A DNA stretch of 64,000 nucleotides from RFTU01 sp049423145 (lineage in GTDB: Bacteria > Pseudomonadota > Gammaproteobacteria > Burkholderiales > Burkholderiaceae_C). A program made the translations under genes and the position numbers. Position 1 is the stretch's first letter. Each line of letters starts with the position of its first letter. Below, piece after piece: positions 52,001 to 60,082 of this stretch. The DNA is taken from assembly GCA_049423145.1 (NCBI GenBank), contig JBMSQF010000003.1, forward strand, positions 1 to 64,000, in the 5' to 3' direction. A model generated the notes under the pieces. That model saw only the letters and a list, made by a program, of their open reading frames with translations, was not told where the DNA came from and searched no databases.

Positions 52001-53410
52001 TCCGGTGCTTTGGTGGCCGGATCGGTCAACGTGGGCAGCGGCGAAGCCCCGGCCGCTCTACCCGCCAGTGGTCTGGATGTGGCCGTGCTCGCTGACCGTT
52101 TGGAGCTGGACCCGTGGCGGGCCTTGCTCACGGCGCCCGGGCCGGTGGCGCCCTCAGCAGCGGAGGGGAGTTTCGGCTTGACGCCGCGGCAGTTTCGGAT
52201 CACCGCGGGCCGTGTGTTTCTGATGGGACGGCAGCTGGATGACGTCCGGGCTGTGGCAGCACCACTGGTCACGGGCGAGCCCGCCGGTGGATGGGCCTTG
52301 GACCTGCAGGCTGCAGAGTTGGCTGGCCGAGTGGAATGGCGTCCGGCCCTTGCTGTCCGGCGCGATGCCCATGCCCGCTTGCAGGCGCGGCTGTCACGCC
52401 TGTCCATTCCGCAGGGAGCGGCCGAGACGGTCGATGAGATGCCCGGTGACGAGCCGATGGAATGGCCGGCGCTGGATGTTGTGGTGGAGGACTTTGAGCT
52501 GCGGGGACGCCGACTCGGGCGTCTGGAGGTTCAGGCCGAAGCGGAGCGCGCAGGGCGAGACTGGCAACTGACCCGCCTGCAGCTTTCCAACCCCGATGCC
52601 ACCTTGCGCGCATCGGGCACTTGGGCCGTAGCCGTCAACGGGGTGCGAGCCGCTGCAGCCGCGATGCGTCGAACATCGATGGACTTTGAGCTCGATGTGA
52701 AGGACAGCGGCGCCCTGATGTCTCGCTTGGGTTGGGGCGAGGCGCTGCGTGCCGGCGAAGGTCGGGTCAGCGGGCAGGTGGGTTGGCGCGGTTCGCCGCT
52801 GTCACCGAATGTCCGCTCCATCCAGGGCCAGATGAAGGTGGACGTGCGCAATGGCCAGTTTCTCAAGGCCGATGCCGGTGCCGCACGGCTCCTGGGTGTG
52901 TTGAGTCTCCAGTCCCTGCCCAGGCGGCTGGTCTTGGACTTCCGCGATGTGTTCCAGGAAGGTTTTCCCTTCGACAGTTTCGTCGGTGACGTGACGCTCC
53001 AAGAGGGCGTGGCCAGTACCAACAATCTGCGCATGCGCGGCATCCAAGCGGCGGTGCTGATGGAGGGCAGCGCAGACCTGCGCAATGAGACACAGGATCT
53101 GCGCGTGCTCGTGGTGCCGGAGATCAACGCGGGCACCGCATCGCTGGCGTACGCCACCATCAACCCCGCCCTGGGGCTGGGAACCTTTCTGGCCCAGCTC
53201 TTCCTGCGCAGGCCCTTGATGGTGGCCAATACCCGCGAGTTCCGGATCACCGGTGGCTGGGCTGATCCCAAGGTGGAGCGGCTTCAACGCAGTACGCCGC
53301 TGAGCAACGAGGAAGTCGACCGCGCCATCAATGCCCCCGCCTCCGCTTCGGCGCCCAGCCCTGCGGTTCCCGCGGCTCCCAATGCCCCCGTCCCCAGGAG
53401 AACACCGTGA
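49088..53410 (+). CDS. YhdP-family AsmA-like envelope protein
   Basis: A 1440-residue giant protein. One TM helix near residues 28-50 anchors it in the inner membrane, and the rest is a long periplasmic beta-rich repeat structure of the AsmA/YhdP class, bridge-like proteins for phospholipid transport to the outer membrane. The N-terminal segment (LRLPRVSAAVSPRSLLSLELRFEQLLIEDAALEIRRD) and the C-terminal SLAYATINPALGLGTFLAQLFLRRPL are typical. An Ala/Ser-rich linker at about 373-405 and an Ala/Pro tail are low-complexity. Homologues in E. coli are shorter (about 1270). The ATG at 49088 is taken; upstream frame is antisense to glnE. Confidence 0.88.
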   Translation: MTAQEEHPPTRLDPRDLPKPGRSVLNFMARGTAVLLVAAGGLFLLAWVALYGFLLPRVGAWKPEIESRASAALGLTVRIGDIQAPSAGWVPTVVLTEVTLLDEQGRSALRLPRVSAAVSPRSLLSLELRFEQLLIEDAALEIRRDHEGRIRVAGLSLEDEVPAQVDGSLQAGEWLLAQGEFAIRRGQVRWVDERRQAPALVLQDVEFLLRNGLRQHDWQLDATPPAELGERASVRGRFRHGLFAARSDWRGWVGEVYVELPQADVDALRPHVDLPVELLGGRGAARLWVDVDRGRLRGATADVALRDVRLRWPGVAEPMVFERFDGRLLARQDAQSVTLGLERVGFTTGEGQTWPASDMKLVLRHAPAPGMATSPAASASMPVVPAASASSASGSLAIAGSGVAQETAASEPVLPLLFDGLAGRVIVGGEFTAAELDLSLMASVAGRAPIGLAAHQALASLLPQGRIQDMRATWEGPVEAPTRYRVSARLENLRLEAGTVLPARSADAAPVIGRPGVRAASMRLEANESGGRVDLEIRQGQLVFPGLFDQPEVPLEEMQARLSWQFKGEGVELQLAPMTLRNADLEGELQGSWRGTWADAARGRGEIDLNARIQNMRADMLHRYLPNKALPDTSRYLRRAVRGGRLQDVTLRVKGALASFPYEQAGAKGEFRVSGLWRDGTYLMLPEEPGYPAWPEATRVDARIRVSGRKVEFSDVRGRIMGVDITRTSGQVDWLQPSVPLALDLQARGPAQDFLRYVQATPINDWTSRVLAAAQATGPAALSLRLDLPLVGSEPARVRGVVQLGGNDLRLSNTLPPLQSARGRVEFSERGFNITAGTGQLLGGEVTLDGGISPGGSLRLNLQGQAQAAAIKAAPELAWLGPIAGRLTGQAPYRVAIGVAAGQLQWLLTSPLSGMGIDLPAPVNKPERANWASTPLRVEVTGLGGSAGQERERIDVQLGRLVQGRFLRNAASGALVAGSVNVGSGEAPAALPASGLDVAVLADRLELDPWRALLTAPGPVAPSAAEGSFGLTPRQFRITAGRVFLMGRQLDDVRAVAAPLVTGEPAGGWALDLQAAELAGRVEWRPALAVRRDAHARLQARLSRLSIPQGAAETVDEMPGDEPMEWPALDVVVEDFELRGRRLGRLEVQAEAERAGRDWQLTRLQLSNPDATLRASGTWAVAVNGVRAAAAAMRRTSMDFELDVKDSGALMSRLGWGEALRAGEGRVSGQVGWRGSPLSPNVRSIQGQMKVDVRNGQFLKADAGAARLLGVLSLQSLPRRLVLDFRDVFQEGFPFDSFVGDVTLQEGVASTNNLRMRGIQAAVLMEGSADLRNETQDLRVLVVPEINAGTASLAYATINPALGLGTFLAQLFLRRPLMVANTREFRITGGWADPKVERLQRSTPLSNEEVDRAINAPASASAPSPAVPAAPNAPVPRRTP

Positions 53411-54255
53411 TCCGACTGGCCGCCATCCAGATGGTTTCCACCCCCGATGTGATGCGCAACTTGCAGCAGGCCGGATCCCTCTTGGAAGAGGCGGCGCGGC
53501 AAGGCGCCCAAGTGGCGGGGCTTCCCGAGTACTTCTGCCTCATCGGGCGCCGTGATGAGGACAAGCTGGCCCACGCCGAGCTGCCCGGCGCCGGGCCCAT
53601 CCAGAACTTCCTGTTCGAGAAGGCACGCCAACTCGGTTTGTGGATCATCGCCGGCACGATTCCGGTGACGGCCCCGCAGGCTGGGCGCGTATTCAATCGC
53701 AGCCTCCTGATCAATCCCCGTGGCGAGGTCTGCGCGCACTACGACAAGCTGCACCTGTTTCGCTTCGACAATGGCCGCGAGTCGTATGACGAAGGGCGCG
53801 TGCTTCAGGAAGGCGCCACCGCCGTCGCCGCCACCCTGGAGACACTGCCCGCGCTGCGGGTGGGCCTGTCGGTCTGCTACGACCTTCGTTTTCCCGAGCT
53901 GTTCCGGGCCCTGAGCTTCGGCGACGGCAGCCAAGCCCCGTGCGACCTCATGGCCGTGCCGTCCGCGTTCACCCACACCACCGGGCAGGCGCATTGGGAG
54001 GTGTTGTTGAGGGCGCGGGCCATTGAGAACCAGTGCTACGTGATGGCACCGGCCCAGGGCGGACAGCACGAGAACGGGCGCCGCACCTGGGGGCACACCA
54101 TGGTGATCGACCCCTGGGGCGAGGTACTCGCACGCGTGGAGGAGGGGCCGGGTGTGGCCGTGGCCGACCTGGACCCGCAGCGCTTGGCGACCGTGCGCCA
54201 GCAGTTGCCGGCTTGGCGGCATCGCCGCTTGGCGACATCGGCCCGGGTGGACTGA
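53407..54255 (+). CDS. carbon-nitrogen hydrolase, Nit1/Nit2-like amidase
   Basis: A 282-residue nitrilase-superfamily enzyme with the Glu-Lys-Cys triad: GLPEYFCLIG (Glu), HYDKLHLFRFDNG (Lys) and GLSVCYDLRFPELFRAL (Cys). It probably hydrolyses deaminated glutathione or omega-amides (Nit1/Nit2 type). It starts at GTG overlapping the YhdP-like stop by 4 bp, the usual neighbourhood for this gene in betaproteobacteria in my recollection. It converges with the UbiH-type gene 70 bp away. Confidence 0.9.
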   Translation: MIRLAAIQMVSTPDVMRNLQQAGSLLEEAARQGAQVAGLPEYFCLIGRRDEDKLAHAELPGAGPIQNFLFEKARQLGLWIIAGTIPVTAPQAGRVFNRSLLINPRGEVCAHYDKLHLFRFDNGRESYDEGRVLQEGATAVAATLETLPALRVGLSVCYDLRFPELFRALSFGDGSQAPCDLMAVPSAFTHTTGQAHWEVLLRARAIENQCYVMAPAQGGQHENGRRTWGHTMVIDPWGEVLARVEEGPGVAVADLDPQRLATVRQQLPAWRHRRLATSARVD

Positions 54256-54325
54256 AGGCGGCAGCGCCCGGGTTGGCGGCCGCGCTGGGCTCGGCGGTTG
54301 CTCTGCGTCCTCTGCCCGCGCGCTG

Positions 54326-55660
54326 TCAGCGCCGACCGAACATCATCTGCCGAGCCAGTGCGCTCTTCAATCCGGGCAGATGCTCCACGGCCAGCAGGCC
54401 CAATGCCCGCGCGCTGGCGGCACCGGGCAGGCTCCAGGTGAAGCTGCGGGCCAGGAAGTCGGTGGCAGCGATCATGCTCCAGCGGTCGGCCGCACGGCTC
54501 CATTGCACCTGCGCCAGCAGCTGTGCCAGGGTGTGACCGCGGCGCTGCGCGAGTCGCAGGGCCTCCACGAGTGCGTGGGCGTCCCGCAATCCCAGGTTCA
54601 ATCCCTGACCGGCCACGGGGTGCAGGGTTTGCGCGGCATTGCCGATGCGCACCAGGCAGCCGCCTTGCACCAAACGGGTCTGCGCCTGCAGGCCCAGCGG
54701 GAATGACTTCAAGGGGCCGATCTGAACGATGCGGCCCGCCTGTTCGGGCAGCATGGCATTGATCACCGCCATGCGCTGCTCGTCGCCAAGCCCCGTCACC
54801 GGGTCCTCGGCGGCATTCACGCACCACACCAGTGAGGCGCGCGTCACACGGGCAGGCTGCTCGCCTGGGCCCGCTTCAGCAGGGGCATCCGCTGCAGGCG
54901 GCAGTGGCAGCAGGGCCAAGGGTCCCTGGCGGGAGAAGCGTTCCACCGCGAGCCCCGGCGTTCCGCCGACCAGGCTCACGGTTCCCACCCAGGCGGTCTG
55001 TCCGTAGTCGTGGCGCCATTCGTGCGATCCCGCAGCCACCGCAGGGCGATCGGCCTGACGCATGAACACACCGCCTTCGGCCACCACGGCCAGGTCAAAG
55101 ACCTCGGCGACGCCCGCGGCCACTTCCACTCGACAGGGGCCGGTGCCGGACTCCTCGATCACCTTGAGCCCCTGCACAGCCTGTCCAAAGCGGTGGTGCA
55201 GGCGTTCGGGTGCAGCCCTCTGCTCGTCCTCCCAAACCCTTTGCAGGGCGGGCACGAGGGTCCCGTAGGCCATGACGGCGCCCAACTCGGCAACGCCCAT
55301 CTCATCGGCGCGAATGGTCACCTGTGGCCGTGACCCCGCCAAGGCCACGGCGGGGGCTTCCTGGCTGACCAGCACTTCCCGGATCGGCTGCGTGCCCTGT
55401 GCAGGAAAGGCGCCCAACTGGCGCAGCAACTGAACGCTGCCCAGGGACAGGGCCAGCGTCCGCGGGTCTCGGCCGGTATCGGCGTGCAGGGGGCGGGCAT
55501 CAAACAGGCTCACCATCCAGTGCGGACAGCGCCGGGCCACCAGGATGGCCAGGGCCAGCCCGACAGGGCCGGCACCGATGATGGCCATGTGGCCCGCCGT
55601 TCCCGGGCGGGCGGATGGCGCCTCGGCGGTGTGTGGTCTTGAAATGAAACCCAGAGCCAT
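54326..55660 (-). CDS. UbiH/UbiF-type FAD-dependent hydroxylase of ubiquinone synthesis
   Basis: A 444-residue flavin monooxygenase. The FAD-binding GxGxxG motif is in HMAIIGAGPVGLALAILVARR (residues 24-44), DPRTLALSLGSVQLLRQLG is the second segment, and LVRIGNAAQTLHPVAGQGLNLGLRDAHAL near residue 340 is the UbiH family signature. It hydroxylates the ubiquinone ring. The exact position (UbiH, UbiF or UbiI) is not decidable here. The extra 22-residue N-terminus before the Rossmann strand is unusual; an internal ATG at residue 24 is an alternative start. Confidence 0.85.
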   Translation of the reverse strand: MALGFISRPHTAEAPSARPGTAGHMAIIGAGPVGLALAILVARRCPHWMVSLFDARPLHADTGRDPRTLALSLGSVQLLRQLGAFPAQGTQPIREVLVSQEAPAVALAGSRPQVTIRADEMGVAELGAVMAYGTLVPALQRVWEDEQRAAPERLHHRFGQAVQGLKVIEESGTGPCRVEVAAGVAEVFDLAVVAEGGVFMRQADRPAVAAGSHEWRHDYGQTAWVGTVSLVGGTPGLAVERFSRQGPLALLPLPPAADAPAEAGPGEQPARVTRASLVWCVNAAEDPVTGLGDEQRMAVINAMLPEQAGRIVQIGPLKSFPLGLQAQTRLVQGGCLVRIGNAAQTLHPVAGQGLNLGLRDAHALVEALRLAQRRGHTLAQLLAQVQWSRAADRWSMIAATDFLARSFTWSLPGAASARALGLLAVEHLPGLKSALARQMMFGRR

Positions 55661-55753
55661 GCCCGTGAGCTTAAGGCCTGGCCGGCGGGATGTGCCCAGA
55701 CGCTGTCGGAAAACCCAACCGCCCGCTCGGGCCCGGGATGCCGAGTTGCGTCC

Positions 55754-55993
55754 TCAGAGTCCGGCGCAGCGCAGACGGGCGAGGAAGCGTTCCTGCTCCG
55801 GGTCGGGGCTTAGGGCGTTGGCTGGAGTGGCGCCTTGACGGGGATCCACGCGCTTTGTCAGCGGGTGGGCATCGATCACGAAGCGACTGCCCTGACCGCG
55901 GCGTTCCCACCATCGCCACCAGAGGCCGCTGCGCTTGGAGTCGTGCGCGGACTCCAAGCCACCCATGGTGCCTGGCAACGAGATGCTCGACAT
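55754..55993 (-). CDS. small hypothetical protein
   Basis: A possible 79-residue soluble protein starting at the ATG at 55993 with GGGGGAAA upstream. It is rich in Arg and Trp (SGLWWRWWERRGQGSRFVIDAHPL) and has no signal or known domain. The composition resembles a coding frame and the ribosome site is acceptable, but I cannot confirm it. The longer frame to 56230 covers the next gene's promoter. Confidence 0.4.
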   Translation of the reverse strand: MSSISLPGTMGGLESAHDSKRSGLWWRWWERRGQGSRFVIDAHPLTKRVDPRQGATPANALSPDPEQERFLARLRCAGL

Positions 55994-56051
55994 GGCGTTT
56001 CCCCCGTGTGTGCCACTGACCGCTGTACTGATGTGACAGTCTGCCCGGGTG

Positions 56052-56070
56052 TGATGACGGTTTGATGACG
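56052..56070. promoter_or_regulatory. TGATGACG direct repeat with 11-bp period
   Basis: TGATGACG occurs at 56052-56059 and 56063-56070. An 11-bp direct repeat is the usual binding format of OmpR/PhoB-type response regulators. It lies between the small hypothetical gene and the DUF2177 gene, about 96 bp before the latter. Confidence 0.3.
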
Positions 56071-56165
56071 CTGCGCAGGGAATCTGTGAGGCGGTGTCAA
56101 CATGGCGGTGGCAGGCCCATCCCCTGATCCGGCCGTGGAGAAGCAAAGCTTGCATACTGCGTCTC

Positions 56166-56618
56166 ATGACCATGCTTGAACCTGCAGGCCGTACGCCTGG
56201 ACCGGCCTTGACACCCGGTGCATTCCTCAAGGCTTACCTCGCCACCTTCGTCATCTTCATGGCCATCGATGCGGTGTGGCTGACGCAGATGGCCTCTCGG
56301 CTCTACCAGCCCACCATCGGTCATCTGCTGGCGCCCGAACCGGATCTGGTCGCGGCCCTGGTCTTCTACCTGCTCTACATCCTGGGCATGGTGGTCTTCA
56401 CGGTGCGGCCAGCCCTTGTGGAAGCTTCCCTCAAGCCGGCCGCGGGCCGCGGGGCACTCTTCGGTTTGGTGGCCTATGCCACCTACGACCTGACCAACCA
56501 GGCCACCTTGCAGAACTGGCCCTGGCTCGTCACGGCCATCGACCTGTGTTGGGGCACCTTCCTGACCGCCACCGCCACGGTGGGGGCCAAAGCCTTTCTC
56601 CAGCGCAGCAGCCGCTAG
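56166..56618 (+). CDS. DUF2177-family membrane protein
   Basis: A 150-residue inner-membrane protein with four hydrophobic helices. The family features AIDAVWLTQMASRLYQPTIGHLL and LFGLVAYATYDLTNQATLQNWPWLVTAIDLCWGT are clear. The function is unknown. The ATG at 56166 is taken; an in-frame ATG at 56172 is an alternative. Confidence 0.85.
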   Translation: MTMLEPAGRTPGPALTPGAFLKAYLATFVIFMAIDAVWLTQMASRLYQPTIGHLLAPEPDLVAALVFYLLYILGMVVFTVRPALVEASLKPAAGRGALFGLVAYATYDLTNQATLQNWPWLVTAIDLCWGTFLTATATVGAKAFLQRSSR

Positions 56619-56672
56619 CGCGCTGCGGGCCCGCTACTGGCCTGCTGCCCGCCCTGTTTCGCGCCACCCCTG

Positions 56673-56700
56673 TTGACAAGGCTTGAATCACGCCTATAAA
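56673..56700 (+). promoter_or_regulatory. near-consensus sigma-70 promoter of the Bug receptor gene
   Basis: TTGACA (56673-56678), 16 bp, TATAAA (56695-56700). The -35 is perfect and the -10 differs at one position, so a strong promoter that probably needs a repressor. Transcripts should start near 56707, leaving an untranslated leader of about 80 nt. Confidence 0.7.
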
Positions 56701-56705
56701 CTCAG

Positions 56706-56742
56706 TACACTGACGATCAGCATAATAAAAGTCAGCGTAGTA
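56706..56742. promoter_or_regulatory. inverted and direct repeats over the transcript start, candidate operator
   Basis: TACACTGAC (56706-56714) and GTCAGCGTA (56731-56739) form an inverted repeat with one mismatch. TCAGCATAATA (56717-56727) and TCAGCGTAGTA (56732-56742) form a direct repeat 15 bp apart. The half-site TACACTGAC occurs again, exactly, upstream of the CoA-transferase/lyase pair. Confidence 0.5.
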
Positions 56743-56785
56743 TCAATTGACCAGGCGGTCACCGCTCACCCCTAGGAGACTCCAC

Positions 56786-57778
56786 ATGTCCAGACGTCGT
56801 CCCTTCATCCGTGCTGCCCTGGTGGCCGCGCTCGCTGCTGCAGGCCTGGGCCTTGACGGCACCGCCCAAGCGCAGGAATTTCCCAACAAGCCCGTGACGG
56901 TTTTCACCGCCTTCGCGCCGGGCAGCGGCCCCGACGCCGTGCTGCGACTCGTCGCAGAAAAACTCAGCAAGACTTGGAAGCAACGCGTGCTTGTGGAGAA
57001 CCGCCCGGGCGGTGGCGGGTTCATCGCGATGGACGCCGCGCGGCGGGCCGCGCCCGATGGCCACACCCTCCTGCAACTCGACAGCGAGCACCTGGCCGCC
57101 GTTCCGCACCTCTACAAGGCCCGCAACTTCGAAACCCTCAAGGTGTTCGATCCCGTGGCGACCCTGTTTCGCACCAACTTCTTCATTGCCGTGCCCACCG
57201 ATTCCAAGTGGAAGTCGGTTGCCGACCTGGTCAGCGAAGCCAAGGGCAAGTCTGGCGCCTTGACCTTTGGCTCCTGGGGGGTGGGCAGTCCAGGCCACCT
57301 CGGTGGAGAGCGTCTTGAACTGTTGACCCATGTGAACATGCAACATGTGCCTTTCCGTGAGGTGTCGCAGCTCTTCACCTCAGTGGCCGCCGGTGAGCCG
57401 GCTTGGAGCTTTGCGACCCTGCCGTCCAGCCAGGGCCCCTACAAGGCCGGCCGCATCCGCTACCTGGCGGTGGCCGCCCCGAAGCGCCAGCCGCAGATGC
57501 CCGACGTGCCGACCGTGGCCGAAGCCGGTGGCCCGAAAGACCTGGAAGTCAATTCCTTCGTGGTGTTGGTGGCGCCCAAAGGACTGCCCGCTGCGGTACG
57601 GGACCGGATCAATGCCGATGTGGCTGCAGCCCTGGCCGAGCCCGACATCAAGGCGCGCTTTGAGACTTTCGCGTTCGAGAGCCCCGGCTGGTCACCGGCC
57701 GAAATCGAGCGGCAGGCGGCCATCAAGAGCCGTGTGTACAGCGAGCTGATCTCGCGCAAGAGCATCAGCCTGGAGTGA
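56786..57778 (+). CDS. Bug-family periplasmic solute receptor (tripartite tricarboxylate transporter type)
   Basis: A 330-residue periplasmic receptor with signal peptide (residues 1-29, AQA). Family signatures are NKPVTVFTAFAPGSGPDAVLRLVAEKLSK and VENRPGGGGFIAMDAARRAAPDGHTLL, the Venus-flytrap pocket for carboxylates. Such receptors are numerous in betaproteobacteria and often stand apart from the TctAB permease, as here. AGGAGA is 8 nt before the ATG. It converges with, and overlaps by 14 bp, a CoA-transferase gene and seems to share its operator, so the ligand is probably that pathway's substrate. Confidence 0.92.
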   Translation: MSRRRPFIRAALVAALAAAGLGLDGTAQAQEFPNKPVTVFTAFAPGSGPDAVLRLVAEKLSKTWKQRVLVENRPGGGGFIAMDAARRAAPDGHTLLQLDSEHLAAVPHLYKARNFETLKVFDPVATLFRTNFFIAVPTDSKWKSVADLVSEAKGKSGALTFGSWGVGSPGHLGGERLELLTHVNMQHVPFREVSQLFTSVAAGEPAWSFATLPSSQGPYKAGRIRYLAVAAPKRQPQMPDVPTVAEAGGPKDLEVNSFVVLVAPKGLPAAVRDRINADVAAALAEPDIKARFETFAFESPGWSPAEIERQAAIKSRVYSELISRKSISLE

Positions 57779-59003
57779 TCGGGTCCGGCGCGGGGTCGTT
57801 GGCGCGCACCACGCCCTGTGCCACCAGGGTCTCGATCATTTCTTCGTCGTAGCCCAACGCGGCCAACACCGCCCGGGTGTGTTCGCCGATGGCCGGCGGG
57901 TCTTGCCGCAGCGGCAGTCGATGGCCATCCAGACTCAGCGGCAGCAGGGGCGCGCGGGTGTGCAACTCGCGTCCTGCCCCGCTGGCATCCGCCGGTACCC
58001 GTACCGCAGCCAGGCCGCCGGTGGCCTGTAGATGCCTGTCTTCGAACAGGTCCTGCGGCCGTGTGATGGGCGCATAGGGAAGGCCTCGGGCCTCGAAGCG
58101 CCGCGCCAGTTCTTCCGCCCCGAGTAGGGCAAAGCGGTCCCGCAACAGCGGCATCATCCAGTCCCGTGCCCGCACGCGGTCGTTGTTGCTGCGCAGGCGC
58201 TCATCTCGGCGAAGGTCATCAAATCCGAACTCTTCGCACAGTTGTGCCCACTGCGTATCGCTGACGGCCGCCAGAAATATCTGCTCCCCATCGCGGACGG
58301 TGAACACGTCGTACAAGCCCCAGGCACTGATGCGGTTGGGCATCGGGGCCGCCGCAGTCCCTGTGACGGCGAACTGCAGCATGTGCTGGGCCACCAGCAG
58401 CACATTGTTTTCGAACAAGGCGCTCTGGACCTCACCACCCCGCCCGGTGGTTTCGCGCCGGCGCAGTGCCGCCAGCGCGCCGATGGCACCGAACAAACCG
58501 CCCATGATGTCGTTGACGCTGGCGCCTGCCCGCAGCGGCCGACCTTCGGGTCCGGTCATGTAGGCCAAGCCTCCCATCATCTGCACCACTTCATCCAGGG
58601 CGGTCCGGCGTTCATAGGGCCCAGGCAGGAACCCTTTGTGCGACACATAAACCAAGCGCGGATTCAGCGCCGATAGCGCCGCACAAGAGAGCCCCCACTT
58701 GTCCAGTGCGCCGGCCTTGAAGTTCTCGCTGAACACGTCGGCCTGCGCGACCAGGCGCAACACAATCTCGCGGCCACGCGCATCCTCCATGTTCACCGCA
58801 AGGCTCTGCTTGTTGCGGTTGAAGGCTGCGAAGAAGCCGGAGCCTGAGCCCAGCAGTCGACGCGTGGCGTCTCCGCCCAGCGGCTCCACCTTGATGACAT
58901 CGGCGCCAAGGTCGGCCAACACCAGTCCGCAGGTCGGCCCCATCACCATGTGGGTGAACTCCACCACACGGATGCCCGCCAGGGGCAGCTGTGCGTCGCT
59001 CAT
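57765..59003 (-). CDS. class III (CaiB/BaiF) CoA-transferase
   Basis: A 412-residue enzyme moving CoA from succinyl-CoA, acetyl-CoA or formyl-CoA to a carboxylate. Conserved segments are GIRVVEFTHMVMGPTCGLVLADLGADVIKVEP, NRNKQSLAVNMEDARGREIV, the FSENFKAGALDKWGLS loop and the likely aspartate nucleophile in RAGASVNDIMGG. The start at 59003 overlaps the stop of the HMG-CoA-lyase-like gene (ATGA), so the two are translated together. Together they could activate and cleave a 3-hydroxy-3-methyl dicarboxylate. Substrate specificity is inferred from context only. Confidence 0.9.
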   Translation of the reverse strand: MSDAQLPLAGIRVVEFTHMVMGPTCGLVLADLGADVIKVEPLGGDATRRLLGSGSGFFAAFNRNKQSLAVNMEDARGREIVLRLVAQADVFSENFKAGALDKWGLSCAALSALNPRLVYVSHKGFLPGPYERRTALDEVVQMMGGLAYMTGPEGRPLRAGASVNDIMGGLFGAIGALAALRRRETTGRGGEVQSALFENNVLLVAQHMLQFAVTGTAAAPMPNRISAWGLYDVFTVRDGEQIFLAAVSDTQWAQLCEEFGFDDLRRDERLRSNNDRVRARDWMMPLLRDRFALLGAEELARRFEARGLPYAPITRPQDLFEDRHLQATGGLAAVRVPADASGAGRELHTRAPLLPLSLDGHRLPLRQDPPAIGEHTRAVLAALGYDEEMIETLVAQGVVRANDPAPDPITPG

Positions 59004-59935
59004 GGCGAATCGGCAGACCCTGGAGCACAACGGAGATGAGCAGGCACGCCCGCCTCGGTCACCATGCCATACAGCGGCTCTCCCGGCAGTGCCTGCGCAA
59101 GCACCGAGCGCGCAGCCATCAGGCGCTCCAGGTTCACGCCGGTGGATACGCCCATCGCCTCGAACATGAAGACCAGGTCTTCGGTCACGACGTTACCGGA
59201 TGCGCCGGGTGCGTAGGGGCAGCCACCGAGCCCCGCTTGTGAACTGTCGAACGTGCGAACGCCTACATCAAAGGCCGCCAAGCAATTGGCCAGACCCAGG
59301 CCGCGCGTGTTGTGCAGATGCGCGGCTCCCGCTTTCTCGCCCACGGCACTTTGAAGGCCTTTGAACAGGCGCCGCACGGTCCCCGGGTCGGCCATGCCGG
59401 TGGTGTCAGAAAGGCCAATATCGTCCACGCCGGCTTCGGCCAGGGTTTCGGCCAGCTTCAGCACATGGGCCTGCGGAACCGCACCTTGCAGCGTGCAACC
59501 GAAGGCGGTCGATACACCAACCTCGACTTTGACGGTCGGGGCCATCTCATTGCGCAAGGCCACCACAGAACGAACCTCATCCACCATCGCCTCACAACTC
59601 TTGCGGACATTGGCCTGGCTGTGGGCCTGGCTGGCCGACACCGGCAAGGTGATCTTGTGAACGCCGGCCCTGAATGCCGCCTGAGCACCCCGGAGATTCG
59701 GCACCAGGGCCATCACCGTCAGTCCGGGCAGCCTCAGGGCATGGGCGACCAGCTCGGCGGTGTCGGCCATTTGGGGCAGCAAGCGGGCCGGAACGAAGGA
59801 CCCCACCTCGATCTCCCGCAGACCCGCCGCATGCAGAGCGCTCACCCAGGCGCATTTCTGCGGCAGCGCCATGATGGCCTGCACGCTTTGCAGTCCGTCG
59901 CGCGGGCCGACTTCGCTGATGAGGACGTGGGGCAT
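59000..59935 (-). CDS. hydroxymethylglutaryl-CoA lyase-like enzyme
   Basis: A 311-residue DRE-TIM metallolyase. Diagnostic residues are EVGPRDGLQ at the start (metal Asp and catalytic Arg), metal histidines in AAHLHNTRGLG and the catalytic cysteine loop GGCPYAPGASGNVVTED. HMG-CoA lyase splits HMG-CoA to acetyl-CoA and acetoacetate; citramalyl-CoA-like substrates are possible in relatives. First gene of a two-gene operon with the CoA-transferase. No leucine-degradation genes are nearby, so it likely serves a dedicated acid-utilisation pathway. Confidence 0.92.
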   Translation of the reverse strand: MPHVLISEVGPRDGLQSVQAIMALPQKCAWVSALHAAGLREIEVGSFVPARLLPQMADTAELVAHALRLPGLTVMALVPNLRGAQAAFRAGVHKITLPVSASQAHSQANVRKSCEAMVDEVRSVVALRNEMAPTVKVEVGVSTAFGCTLQGAVPQAHVLKLAETLAEAGVDDIGLSDTTGMADPGTVRRLFKGLQSAVGEKAGAAHLHNTRGLGLANCLAAFDVGVRTFDSSQAGLGGCPYAPGASGNVVTEDLVFMFEAMGVSTGVNLERLMAARSVLAQALPGEPLYGMVTEAGVPAHLRCAPGSADSP

Positions 59936-59964
59936 GCCGGGAGCTTGGGTCCGATCGGGGAGTG

Positions 59965-59973
59965 GTCAGTGTA
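59965..59973. promoter_or_regulatory. half-site shared with the Bug-receptor operator
   Basis: GTCAGTGTA (TACACTGAC on the other strand) 30 bp upstream of the lyase start. It is identical to 56706-56714 and one base different from 56731-56739. Confidence 0.4.
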
Positions 59974-60082
59974 GTCAGAGGTGGCGCGGTCGTGCTCTGC
60001 GGCGGACAGGCAATGTGGGATTCCGTGGGCTGTCGTGTGGATCCGATTCTCAGTTCCCAGCGAGCCTTGGCACAATCAACCC

